From CAVTWJ01 sp963849485 (GTDB lineage Bacteria; Oederibacteriota; Muellerivitia; Muellerivitales; Muellerivitaceae): a DNA stretch of 64,000 nucleotides. The notes under the pieces are model-generated. The model was not told the origin of the DNA, ran no database searches, and was given only the letters and a program-made list of their open reading frames with translations. The DNA is taken from assembly GCA_963849485.1 (NCBI GenBank), contig CAWKIF010000079.1, forward strand, positions 62,001-126,000, read 5' to 3'. This document shows positions 35,398-44,616 of the stretch, in pieces (positions within the stretch are counted from its first letter, which is position 1; each line of letters starts with the position of its first letter). Both the position numbers and the translations under genes were made by a program.

Positions 35398-36470
35398 AAA
35401 CCTCCCCCCGGCCATTCTTATCCCCCCTGGTATTGGTCGTTGCATGGACTCTGACCGGTCTCGTTCTTAATAGTGTTCCTTCTTCCCTCACCGTCAAATG
35501 CTGGGTCATCCTCATCGGAGTGATTGTCCCCTTCGGGGCCCGTTGGATGGATCCATCGCCCACGAAACCTTTTTATCCTTTTGAGATGGACGAATGGTTT
35601 CCTTCTCTTGCCTCCTGGGTTCCAGCATTCCTCTTAATTCTGGCAGTTTTTTTTAGGTTTTGGGGACTAAACACTTACCTGCCCTGGCCCCTAGGCGATG
35701 AATCGTTGTACTTGTCCTATGCCCTGGAGCTTTCCCGGCATTGGACTTGGAGATTCTTTTTTGGTAATGCCCAGCATCCTCCTTTGTTTATTTGGATGCT
35801 GAACGGCGTTTATTCCATCACCCGTTCCCCGTTTCTCACCCTTCGGCTTACAACCGCCCTTATTTCTCTGGCGAACGTGGGGGTCACCTACGCGGCGGCA
35901 CGAAAATTCCTATCCCGTTCAAGTTCCTACGCCCTCTGCGCCTTCTGCGCCTTGGGTTTCTGGCCGGTTTATTTCGGCCGTTTTTCCCTAGCCGGCACAC
36001 TATTACCGCTTTTAACGGGCTTTCTGTTTTATGCCTGGGGCTCCTGGTGCCAGTCCCCGACCCAAACTCAAGGCCGCTTATGGGCGATAGCTTGGGGACT
36101 GGTTTTGGCGGCCGGACTATACTCCTTTCCTTCCTGGTTCTTCATGGTCATGGCGGTCGGACTCGTTTGGTTGGTGAAAGCATGGAGGAATGAACCCATG
36201 AGACGGGATTGGCCCTGGTTCCTGGCCGGTTTCTTAGCGCTGGCTTTGCCTTTCTTTTATGCCATGATTTCAGAAAATTTCGGGGGACATATCAGCCGGC
36301 TGGCGCCCTTTCAATCCGATTCCGGATTCCTCGGTCAATGGATTAACTCTTTTTCATACCTGACGGTTTTATTGTGGGGCTCCCTGGACCGGTCTTTCGC
36401 CTATGGTCCCTTTTGGGGCGGATTCCTAAACCCCCTTCAGGGCGCCCTTTTTCTCCTGGGTTGCGTGGAG
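35394..36470 (+). pseudogene. GT39-like membrane glycosyltransferase, 5' part split by IS21
   Basis: Codons 1-359 of a family member: the N-terminal helices, YLPWPLGDESLYLSYALELS with the acidic pair (D102/E103), FLTLRLTTALISLAN and YGPFWGGFLNPLQGALFLLG followed by GCVE. The reading frame enters the IS21-family element at 36471 and stops at 36500. Joined to 39168-40097 after removal of the element and one 7-bp target copy, it gives an uninterrupted 668-residue protein. The gene was therefore intact until recently. It is coupled to the small helical gene upstream by ATGA. Confidence 0.85.
36464..36470 (+). repeat. Target-site duplication CGTGGAG (left copy)
   Basis: The 7-bp CGTGGAG next to the left end of the IS21-family element occurs again at 39161-39167 after its right end. 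IS21-family elements make duplications of 4-8 bp. The exact match indicates a recent insertion. Confidence 0.9.
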
Positions 36471-36590
36471 TGCGTAAATCGGAGGAAAGCGGCCACCTAA
36501 ATCGGACGAATCCGGCCATATTTGGCGGTTCGTTTGTTGAGGAGTATTTAGGACGAAGCGACACAGGGAATCCTAACCACAGTGGTACGG

Positions 36591-36622
36591 TGCCTCCCGT
36601 TGAACACTATCAACGGGAGGCA
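36591..36622 (+). promoter_or_regulatory. Hairpin that can hide the istA ribosome site
   Basis: TGCCTCCCGTTGA (36591-36603) pairs perfectly with TCAACGGGAGGCA (36610-36622) around ACACTA. The right arm contains the GGGAGG Shine-Dalgarno of istA, 5 nt before the ATG at 36625. Transcripts that enter from outside would fold this stem and block transposase translation, as known in principle for IS10 and others; here it is inferred from sequence. Confidence 0.7.
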
Positions 36623-36624
36623 TC

Positions 36625-38181
36625 ATGCCAAGAGGAAGGACACCTTTGCGTCAGATTCGTGAAGTATTGCGGTTGAGATTTGAAAAACAAATGAGCAGCC
36701 GACAGATCGGGTCGGCTTTGGGGATTGGCCGGACCACCGCCCGGGAGTACATTCAAAGAGCCCAGGAAGCCAACCTGACTTGGCCCCTGCCGGAAGAGAT
36801 GAACGATGAGGGGTTACAAAAACTCCTTTTTCCCTCATCCCCGTTACAAATCGAAAAAGCCCTCTCAAAGCCCTTTCCCGATTTTCTTTTCCTCCACCAG
36901 GAACTCAAAAAGAAAGGCGTTACCCTCCAGCTCTTGTGGGAGGAGTACCAGCAAGCCAACCCCCAAGGCTACCAATACACCCAGTTTCGCGAGCATTACC
37001 GCCGATGGGAGAAGGCCTTGGAGCCGGTGATGAGGCAGTCCCACAAGGCTGGGGAGAAGTTGTTCGTGGATTACGCTGGAATGACGATGGGAGTGGTGAA
37101 TCGTCAAACCGGCGAAGTGAAAGAGGCCCAAATCTTCGTGGCTGTGTTGGGAGCCAGCAACTACACCTACGTGGAGGCCACTTGGACCCAAGAACTGCCC
37201 AACTGGATCGCCTCCCATGTCAGGGCCTTTGAATTTTTCGGCGGCGTACCGGAAATATTGGTCCCGGACAATCTGAAGTCGGGAGTGGCGAAGTCCCACC
37301 TGTATGAACCCTATCTCAATCGAACCTATCAAGAAATGGCCCGGCATTACCAAGCGGCCATCCTTCCAGCCCGGCCTGCCAAGCCCCGGGACAAAGCCAA
37401 GGTGGAGGTGGGAGTTCAGGGTGTGGAACGCCGCATCCTGGCCCCCTTGAGGAACCGTACCTTTTTTTCCCTTCAGGAACTCAATGAGACTCTTTGGCAA
37501 CTCCTTCAAGCCTACAACCAGCGGCCATTCCAAAAGCTTTCTTCCAACCGCCAAACTCTCTTTGAAACCCTGGAAAAAACCTTGTTGAAACCCCTTCCGG
37601 AGGAACCCTACGAGTTTTCCGAATGGAAAAAGGTTCGGGTGAATATCGACTACCACGTAGAGGTCGACCGACACTACTACAGCGTGCCCTATCAACTGGC
37701 GCGCCAACAGTTGGAAGCCCGGCTTACCGTCAGCGTGGTTGAAATCTTCCATCTGGGAAAGCGAGTGGCAAGCCATGCTCGGTCCCATCAAAACCACCGC
37801 CACACAACGATTCCAGAGCATATGCCTCAAAACCATCGCCAATACGCCGAGTGGACTCCGGTGCGACTCGCCCAATGGGCGGGTGAGTCAGGCGAGGCCA
37901 CAAGAACCGTCGTGGAGAAGATATTAGCCTCTCACTACCATCCTCAGCAGGGTTTCAGGTCTTGTCTTGGCATCATGCGATTAGGGAAAAAGTATGGTAA
38001 AGATCGCCTGGATGCGGCCTGTCGCAGGGCCTTGAACATCCCTTCTCCCTGTTATCACCACATCGAGTCCATCCTCAAGTCGGGACTGGATCAAAAAAAC
38101 TTTGAGCAAGAACAGCCGGTATTACCCGACCTCACTCATGAGTTTGTGAGGGGCGCGGAGTATTACCAAACTCAAAACTGA
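36625..38181 (+). CDS. istA: IS21-family transposase IstA
   Basis: A 518-residue DDE transposase. N-terminal helix-turn-helix (EVLRLRFEKQMSSRQIGSAL), then the catalytic core with Asp in KLFVDYAGMTMG (~residue 150), Asp in EILVPDNLKSGV (~210) and Glu in AKVEVGVQGVERRIL (~263), the D-D-E triad of IstA. The C-terminal Arg/His-rich region (NIDYHVEVDRHYYSVPYQL) is family-typical. It is followed by istB 10 bp later. Complete, no frameshift. Confidence 0.95.
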   Translation: MPRGRTPLRQIREVLRLRFEKQMSSRQIGSALGIGRTTAREYIQRAQEANLTWPLPEEMNDEGLQKLLFPSSPLQIEKALSKPFPDFLFLHQELKKKGVTLQLLWEEYQQANPQGYQYTQFREHYRRWEKALEPVMRQSHKAGEKLFVDYAGMTMGVVNRQTGEVKEAQIFVAVLGASNYTYVEATWTQELPNWIASHVRAFEFFGGVPEILVPDNLKSGVAKSHLYEPYLNRTYQEMARHYQAAILPARPAKPRDKAKVEVGVQGVERRILAPLRNRTFFSLQELNETLWQLLQAYNQRPFQKLSSNRQTLFETLEKTLLKPLPEEPYEFSEWKKVRVNIDYHVEVDRHYYSVPYQLARQQLEARLTVSVVEIFHLGKRVASHARSHQNHRHTTIPEHMPQNHRQYAEWTPVRLAQWAGESGEATRTVVEKILASHYHPQQGFRSCLGIMRLGKKYGKDRLDAACRRALNIPSPCYHHIESILKSGLDQKNFEQEQPVLPDLTHEFVRGAEYYQTQN

Positions 38182-38191
38182 AGGAGAAATT

Positions 38192-38932
38192 ATGTTGGCT
38201 CAACCGATGTTGGAAAAGCTGTCGGCCTTGCACCTGGAAGGAATGCTTTTGGCCTTCAAGGAGCAGATGGAAAACAAGGACTGCAAATCCTTGAGTTTCG
38301 AGGAAAGGCTGGGTCTCATGGTGGACCGGGAGATGACGACACGGGACGACAAAAGGCTCACCAACCGTCTCCAGACGGCCAAGCTTCGCTTGAACGCCTG
38401 CATTGAGGACTTGGATTTCAAGCAACCCCGAGGTCTAGACAAAGGCCAAGTGATGGCCCTGGCTTCCTGCCGATGGATCTCGGATCACGACAATTGCCTA
38501 GTAGTGGGACCCACAGGGGCGGGCAAGAGTTATCTGGCTTGTGCCTTCGGCCACAAAGCCTGTCGGGAAGGCCATCGGGTGCTGTACTTGAGGTTCCCGC
38601 GACTCTTGGAGGAATTGGCCGTCTCCCGGGTGGACGGAAAGTACTTGCGACTTCTTTCCAACCTGGCCAGGTTCGATCTTTTGATCCTTGATGACTGGGC
38701 CTCCATGCCATTGGTGGACGAGCAACGACGGGCTTTGTTCGAGATTCTGGAAGACCGCTACGACCGCAAGTCCACTCTGGTGGCCTCACAGATTCCGGTG
38801 GAAAAGTGGCATGACGCCTTGGGAAATCCCACTCTCTCCGACGCCATCCTAGACCGTTTGGTGCACAACGCTCACAAGGTCACTTTGAAAGGGGAGTCCA
38901 TGCGGAAAACCCGGCGGGCAGTTCGAAAATAA
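38192..38932 (+). CDS. istB: IS21-family helper ATPase IstB
   Basis: A 246-residue AAA+ ATPase with Walker A GPTGAGKSYLACAFG (~residue 107) and Walker B FDLLILDDWASMPL (~residue 170). IstB assembles on target DNA and presents it to IstA. AAGGAGAAATT precedes the ATG. Complete, so the element may be active. Confidence 0.95.
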   Translation: MLAQPMLEKLSALHLEGMLLAFKEQMENKDCKSLSFEERLGLMVDREMTTRDDKRLTNRLQTAKLRLNACIEDLDFKQPRGLDKGQVMALASCRWISDHDNCLVVGPTGAGKSYLACAFGHKACREGHRVLYLRFPRLLEELAVSRVDGKYLRLLSNLARFDLLILDDWASMPLVDEQRRALFEILEDRYDRKSTLVASQIPVEKWHDALGNPTLSDAILDRLVHNAHKVTLKGESMRKTRRAVRK

Positions 38933-39160
38933 AGGGAAAAAGGCTTCGCGAAAGGGGGGAGCAAACAAATCTTTTCACAAGGGGATAAATCGTATTATCA
39001 TCCCCTCGACTAAGCAGGTTTCAAACGCGGAAGAACCCATTGGTTTCTCCAACGTCTAGAGGACAGCCCTCGTCGCTTCGCTCCGCAGGCGGTCGCTTTC
39101 ATCCGATACAAGTGGCCGGATTCATTCCGTTTTGACTGGCCGCTTTCACCGACATACGCA

Positions 39161-39167
39161 CGTGGAG
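39161..39167 (+). repeat. Target-site duplication CGTGGAG (right copy)
   Basis: Right-hand copy of the 7-bp duplication made by the IS21-family element. Deleting the element and this copy restores the host reading frame. Confidence 0.9.
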
Positions 39168-40097
39168 ATGGTCCGTGGCATTCACCAGCCCCTCAACCGA
39201 TGGTTGTTGGTTTTCTTTTTTCTATTGATGGCGCCTGGTTTGCTGTCCGTGAATCTAGAGTTTTTACGCATCGTCCTGGTTCTTCCCTGGTCATTGCTCA
39301 TCACCGTTTTGGGTTTAAATATCCTGTTGGAAACCTTTTCGATTAAATATAGGTGGCCTCTTTTCGCTATCATTCTTCTGCTTTCTGCCGGGATGGACTT
39401 TTACCACCTGGCAGGCCCAGCCAAGGCGGCCTTTGCCCCGGAAAACAGGTATCCACCGCAATCCATTAACCTGGCTGAATACCGGGCCTGCCCCCGCTTG
39501 CAAAATTGGGCTCAAACCCAGGGACCAGGCTTGGTCTTAACAGATCTGAAAGCCGATCCCATGAGTCGTATTTTTTTCGTCAGTTGTTATCCCTGGGACG
39601 CTTCAGCGAACCCCGCCATCGATTCTAAATCAGCCCTATGGGCGGCCTTCTTAGGGCCAACCGAAGATCAACCTTATCTGAAGAGATGCTTTCCCCAAGC
39701 TGAGACTTTTCCACTTTCCGGGGAAAACCAGCCGGCCGCATGGACACTTTACAAGGTTCCACTTAATAACCCAGGAGAGGAGCTAAAATTTTTGGACCCC
39801 TATCGGCTTTTCCAAACCCAATGCTCAAAAATTTTGGAATTGTCCAACGGCCACTCTTGGCAGGAACCTCTCCAAACCCTCTTGGATGGGTATGCGACGC
39901 TTCCTCAAGACCCTTGGTGGCAGACCTGTTACTTCGAGCGGCTTCTTTTTACAGCCAGTTGGGAAAAAGCCTTTTATCCCGAGGACCCTCTGTTATCTTC
40001 CTCGAAATTAAATCAAACCTTGGAATCTTCCCTTCAAAAGGCTTTCCCAGCAGCGCGTTTAGCCATGAAATGGAAACTTTGGAAAGATTCTGAGTAG
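39168..40097 (+). pseudogene. GT39-like membrane glycosyltransferase, 3' part after IS21
   Basis: Codons for the rest of the split gene, starting MVRGIHQPLNRWLLVFFF, in frame with GTG GAG at the other side of the element. It holds further helices and the soluble tail with GMDFYHLAGPAKAAF and VSCYPWDASANPAIDS, like its paralogues, and ends in the short TPR-like region (SSLQKAFPAARLAMKWK). It has no ribosome-binding site of its own and probably is not made while the element is present. Confidence 0.85.
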
Positions 40098-40108
40098 AAG
40101 AAGTAGGT

Positions 40109-43100
40109 TCAGAGTAGAACAGCTTGGGCCCTATTTTCCCGGATGAAAAGAAGATGGGCTTCCTTGACGGGATAAGGCGTGGTTTGTTCCAAAAGCTTGG
40201 CGTAATGCCTCAATTGTTTTCCATATTTTTCAGCTAACAGGTTCGGGTCTTTATCGGTCTTGTAATCAACGATGACCCAATTTCCCTCCTCAAGAAATGC
40301 CAAGTCGAGCACCGCGTTCAAGAAAGCCTTCTCTTCCATCCCCATCAAAGGCAGTTCCCGGAAAGATTTTTCAGCTTTCTTTGCCCTTTGAATCAAGGGA
40401 TTCGCGAGGGTTCTTTCTACCCACTGGGCGGCCTCAGCCCTTTGCTCAGGCGATAAACCCATCTTTTCGCCGTAATATTCCGCCGCCTGAGGGATCTGGG
40501 CCGGTTTCCAATCCCAAGCCTTTTCTAAGAGTAAATGCGTGAAGGAACCCAATTCCTTCCCGCTCCAAGGAGAGCTAGGTTCGGGCCCTTCCCAGATGCG
40601 CTCTTCCGTTCCCTTTTTATCCTCATCCACACTCAGGACTGACGTGACCGATTGAAAGACACGCTTGCCCTTCATCTCCTCGATCTGTGACCAGCGTTTT
40701 TCCTGCTCAGCTTTGAACTTTTCTTTTTCTGTTTGAAGCGCGGGGTCTTTGGGGTCCACGTTCAGCTTCACCGTCCAGACCGGCGGGTCTTCTAGGGATT
40801 CCTTGAGGCTGTCCGACTCGGCCCAACGTACAGGCGAGTCCTTTTCTTCCAAAGCCTTCAAGAGGGGCCCCGCGAAGAGGCTTTCAGTCTGGTATTTACC
40901 TTCGGCAGGCATCGTAAAGTGTGGAAGAAGCAGGCAATCCCGGGCCCGAGTCGCCGCTACATAAAGCAATCGGTTATTCTCGGCCACCTGTTGAAGCTCC
41001 TCGTCTTGTTTGACCAAGTCATAGTTGGTCGTCTTCAACCTCAGATCGGCCCGGCCCACCTTGAAGGCCCCCGCCATGGCCTTTCGGTCCACCAGGCTTC
41101 CCGAATCCTTAGGGTCCGACGCCCAGGCGGAAACGAATACGATGGGGAATTCCAACCCCTTGGCCTTGTGAATGGTCATGAGGGTGATACGGTCTTCGGA
41201 GGAATCGGGCCCCGGGGCCTCGCCCTCGAGCGTTCCTTCTTCTTGTTGGGTGGTCAGCCACTGGGTGAAGGCCCGGTAGGTGAAATGCTGGGTGGTTTCC
41301 AAGTTCCGCGCTTGGTCCAAGACCTTCATGAGGTTGGCGACCCGTTGTTCCCCGTGGGGCTGCCCGGCGGTGATGGCCAAAAGGTTCGTGTGCTCATAGA
41401 GATAGCTCAAAGTTTCCGAAACGCCCAGGGTGCGGGTGGCATCGAACCATTCCCGCAAGTAACCAAAAGCTTTGCCCATTTTCTCTTTTGCATCTTCTAG
41501 GAACAGGAAGGAACCCTTGTCGGCACGATGCAGGAACAATTCTTCGTCCGAGAACCCAAAGAGGGGTCCCCGCAGAACCGCCACACATGCCGCCTCATCC
41601 GCGGGTGAGGAAAGACAAGTGAGGAGAGCAGAAAGAGCCACGATCTCGGGCCGGTTGTAAAACCGCTTGCCCCCGATGATCTGGTAGGGCAGGTCGCGCT
41701 TACGTAGGGCCTCTTCCCAGTATTCTTCGTTGTCGTTGGAGAGGTCGCGGAAAAGGAGGGCGATATCCCCCGCCCGAACCGCCCGCCGCTCATGGGTTTT
41801 GGGGTCCGCGACCGTCCACCCACCTTGGAGTATCCGGTCTTTCAAATAGGCCGCCACCCACTCAGCTTCCTGCTGGCGGTAAAAGGCTTTGGTGTCTTCT
41901 GACCCTTCCGGCACAGGAACCTTCAGCCCCCAAAGGATGGGGAGTGTACCTTCGGTCTTTCCCTTTTCCCGACTGGCGTTCAGGGCTCGATAGGTGATAC
42001 CCGAACCCTCGAATTGGGGAAGGAACCGCTCGTTGACCCACTCCACCAACCCGCCCACAGTGCGGAAATTCTCGGTCAGAACCTCGACCTTTCCCCCGTT
42101 GGCCAAGATACGTTCTTTGGTGGCTTCATAGATGGCTACGTCCGCCCGCCGGAACCGGTAGATGCTTTGCTTCGGATCACCCACCAGAAATAACTTTCCA
42201 GGTTCAAGTTCAATGTCTTTCCAATTTATGACTTGAACCTGCCCCCCGAAGCCTTGGCGTAGGGGGGCCAATTTTTCGCAGAGGAAGAACACAATCTCCA
42301 CCTGCAAGGGATCCGTATCTTGGAATTCGTCCACGAAGAGGGTATCAAACCGTTTCTTGATCTCTTCCCGGCTGTCCGGGTGATCACGCAAGAGGTCCCG
42401 AGTCTTCAAAAGCAGGTCGTCGAAATCCAGGAACCCGCTCCGGGCCTTTTGGGTTTCCCATTCTTTCAGATATCCCCCGATCCAATGGATGAGGTTCAAC
42501 AACACCGCTTCCCGAAAGGGGGCAAAAACAGCGACGTGGTCCTCGGCGAGCCGTTCAAAACGCAGGCGGATCTCATCCAAAACCGCCTTGTCCCAAGCCT
42601 TTTGATTGCCGGTTCTTTTCACCTTGGGGATATCTAGTGAAGCCAATGCAAAAGCTATCTCTTCAGGCTTTGTCGGACCACCTGTATCAGGTGCTTTCCC
42701 CTTCTCCCTTGAGGGGAGAAGGTCGGGATGAGGGTGGGAATGGCTCTCCTGGTTACCCCTCACCCTACCCTCTCCCTCAAGGGGAGAGGGTTTTTCCAAA
42801 ATTTCGATGGTGTGACTCTCTGCCCAAAAGGTTTCAGAGCTTCATACAACTTGTCTTTGTGGTCTTTACAGTCCTTCGCGGCTTGTTTGCTCCAAATGAG
42901 GAACTCTTTCCACTCTTTGCGAAAAGGCTCAACCGAGGGAAGGGCCTGTTTTTCCGAAGTTTTCAGAAGGGTCCGGTTGCGTTTGAGGAATTGCTTCAAT
43001 TCATCCACATGCTCGAAGGTTCCGCCCAAGCGTAGGAACTGAAAGAGGGGCTCGACCGGTTGGGAGAGGTTCTTTTTGAGCCAATGTTCCCAGGTCTGGG

Positions 43101-43503
43101 TCTCGAAGGCCCCTGATTGTACCTCATCCATCAAAGCGAACTGAGGGTCCACCCCGGCTTCCACCGGGTATTCCTTCAATAACCCCGCGCAGAAGGAGTG
43201 GATGGTCGAAATAGGGGCCCGTTCCATATCCTCCAAGGCTTTCAGGATCAGGTCTTTCTGTTCGGGTTGTTTCGCCAGGGCCTCTTCAAGTTTGGACCGC
43301 AGGCGTTGGGCCAACTCGGCTGCGGCCTTTTCGGTGAATGTGATGGCCGCGATACGGCTTAAGGGAACCTGCTTTTCTAGCAAAAGGGCAATGAGCCGAG
43401 CGACCAATTGCGTGGTTTTACCCGTGCCCGCCCCTGCGTCTACCGCGAAGAGGGTCTCGTGGTCGTGAGTGACGTGGTCTCGGATTGCTTGGTCAGAGAT
43501 CAC
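40109..43503 (-). CDS. addA: AddA-type UvrD-family helicase-nuclease, frameshift in an A-run
   Basis: ATP-dependent exonuclease/helicase of the AddAB pathway of break repair. The N-terminal part (43503 to 42760) has Walker A VDAGAGTGKTTQLVARL and AAITFTEKAAAELAQRL; the C-terminal part has FDTLFVDEFQDTDPLQVEIV, VGDPKQSIYRFRRAD, ITLMTIHKAKGLEFPIVFVS and the AddA nuclease region NWVIVDYKTDKD. The two parts are in different frames and overlap by 40 bp; adding one A in the run at 42791-42795 joins them (KFWKKPSPLEG) to give 1,131 residues. The break lies at the edge of a repeat-derived stretch. It starts with GTG at 43501-43503. The addB gene lies upstream with a secreted-protein gene between them. 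Confidence 0.88.
42695..42796. repeat. Palindromic CCTCTCCCTTGAGGGGAGAG repeat inside addA
   Basis: Two inverted cores, CTTCTCCCTTGAGGGGAGAAGG and CCCTCTCCCTCAAGGGGAGAGGG, flank a GGATGAGGGTGGGAATGG linker. The coding strand gives PSPLEGEGRVRG...HPHPDLLPSREKG, typical of this common dispersed repeat. A second copy lies in addB. It adds about 35 residues in a poorly conserved part of AddA; the frameshift is at its end. Confidence 0.8.
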
Positions 43504-43557
43504 TTAAAGTCTCGAAAATAACATTTTTTACTCGACTCCCAAACAGTTAAAGAATAT

Positions 43558-44616
43558 TTACTTGTCCGAATCATCCTGTGAAGCGCTTTTTATTCTTTCA
43601 GTTTTCCACTTTTCCCATAAATCGCAACTATCGCCGAAATCTTTTCCGGCATTACGTCGTAAAACACCTAGAGCAAATTTTCTTCTCAGATCATTCTTAT
43701 CCAATCGCAAATAACTAATTATTTCCTCTAAATTTTTTTCATTATCAAAAATCTCGGATGGAGGTCCTGAATAAGAAGTTTGATCTTTGTCATAGAACCA
43801 GTTAAAGGCACTTTCCACAAGCGGAAGTTCTTTTTGGGGTTCGTTCGATTCGTAATGTCCAGTGGAAGAATTAAAGGCATAAACATTCTCAAAAATATGC
43901 GCTTTCAATAAATCGAAATAGTTTTCATTTTCAAATCCAACCTCATTGTCGATGCTAAGTGTGATTAATTTTAAATTTCCATTTTCTTCCGGGATTAGGC
44001 GTGTTTCATACCCGCCAATGCATTGGTGGCACACTGAAGCATAGCTATAAGATAAGACCTCTTTCATTTCGCCGTTTATTTCCTTAAAAACAGAAGCATT
44101 GCTTTCTTCAGTGGATTTTGGATCACGCACCAATATCAAATCAGGTCCATTAGTAAACGACAACAATTCCAACATGCAATATTGGTTTCTTTCAGTAAAT
44201 ACTTTTGCGGATAAATTACCTTTCAAGAAATGACAATAAACATACTCCTGATCTTCAATAAATAAACCGTGCGCACCCATCCAATTTCCGCCATCAACTT
44301 CAATAACCAAACCCAAGGATCTGTTCTGATCAAAATGTCCGAATATTTCCTTACCCATCTGGGTACATTTCCCCATTGGCGCCTTATCAAAATCAGGAAC
44401 TCGATAATTATTTTGCGAAAATTGTTTACACTTCAAATTTTGATCAACCCATTTGCTGCATTGATCTAATAAGTTTTTTTCTTCGGGACGAAAAGTACAG
44501 GTTGGAGTTACGATTTGAGCGCCAACAGGGGAAAAAGCAAATAAAACAAAAACAAATAATTTAGATAATGCATTTCTATTCTCTTTGAATAAGTTTTTCT
44601 TTTGATCATTGATCAT
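43558..44616 (-). CDS. AT-rich gene for a secreted protein of unknown function
   Basis: A 352-residue protein with a signal peptide (ALSKLFVFVLFAFSPVGAQ) and a mature part with several Cys (PTCTFRP, LDQCSKWVDQNLKCKQ, SVCHQCIGGYETRLI). I do not recognise the family. It starts in an ATGA overlap with the end of addB, with GGAGG 8 nt upstream, so it would be co-translated with addB. Its composition is much more AT-rich than addA and addB, and its first codons (ATGATCAATGATCAA) resemble those of addA (GTGATCTCTGACCAA), which suggests insertion into a former addB-addA junction. Confidence 0.65.
   Translation of the reverse strand: MINDQKKNLFKENRNALSKLFVFVLFAFSPVGAQIVTPTCTFRPEEKNLLDQCSKWVDQNLKCKQFSQNNYRVPDFDKAPMGKCTQMGKEIFGHFDQNRSLGLVIEVDGGNWMGAHGLFIEDQEYVYCHFLKGNLSAKVFTERNQYCMLELLSFTNGPDLILVRDPKSTEESNASVFKEINGEMKEVLSYSYASVCHQCIGGYETRLIPEENGNLKLITLSIDNEVGFENENYFDLLKAHIFENVYAFNSSTGHYESNEPQKELPLVESAFNWFYDKDQTSYSGPPSEIFDNEKNLEEIISYLRLDKNDLRRKFALGVLRRNAGKDFGDSCDLWEKWKTERIKSASQDDSDK

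Larger units (their letters stand above)
36471..39160 (+). mobile_element. IS21-family insertion sequence, 2,690 bp
   Basis: The element has two genes in the IS21 order, istA then istB. Its ends are inverted repeats: the left starts TGCGTAAATCGGAGGAAAGC and the right, read from outside, TGCGTATGTCGGTGAAAGC; both continue GGCCA and later share GAATCCGGCCA. It is flanked by perfect 7-bp repeats CGTGGAG and lies in a GT39-like gene. 36471-36624 and 38933-39160 are its non-coding ends. The last 230 bp hold no gene. Confidence 0.92.

Noticed and set aside
36865..37875. Long open frame on the minus strand across istA
   Set aside because: It is the shadow of the conserved istA coding strand, with no start signal or family resemblance.
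42760..42799. Programmed frameshift in addA
   Set aside because: The overlap has a run of five A but no slippery heptamer in the right phase and no downstream stem typical of such sites; a missing base explains it better.
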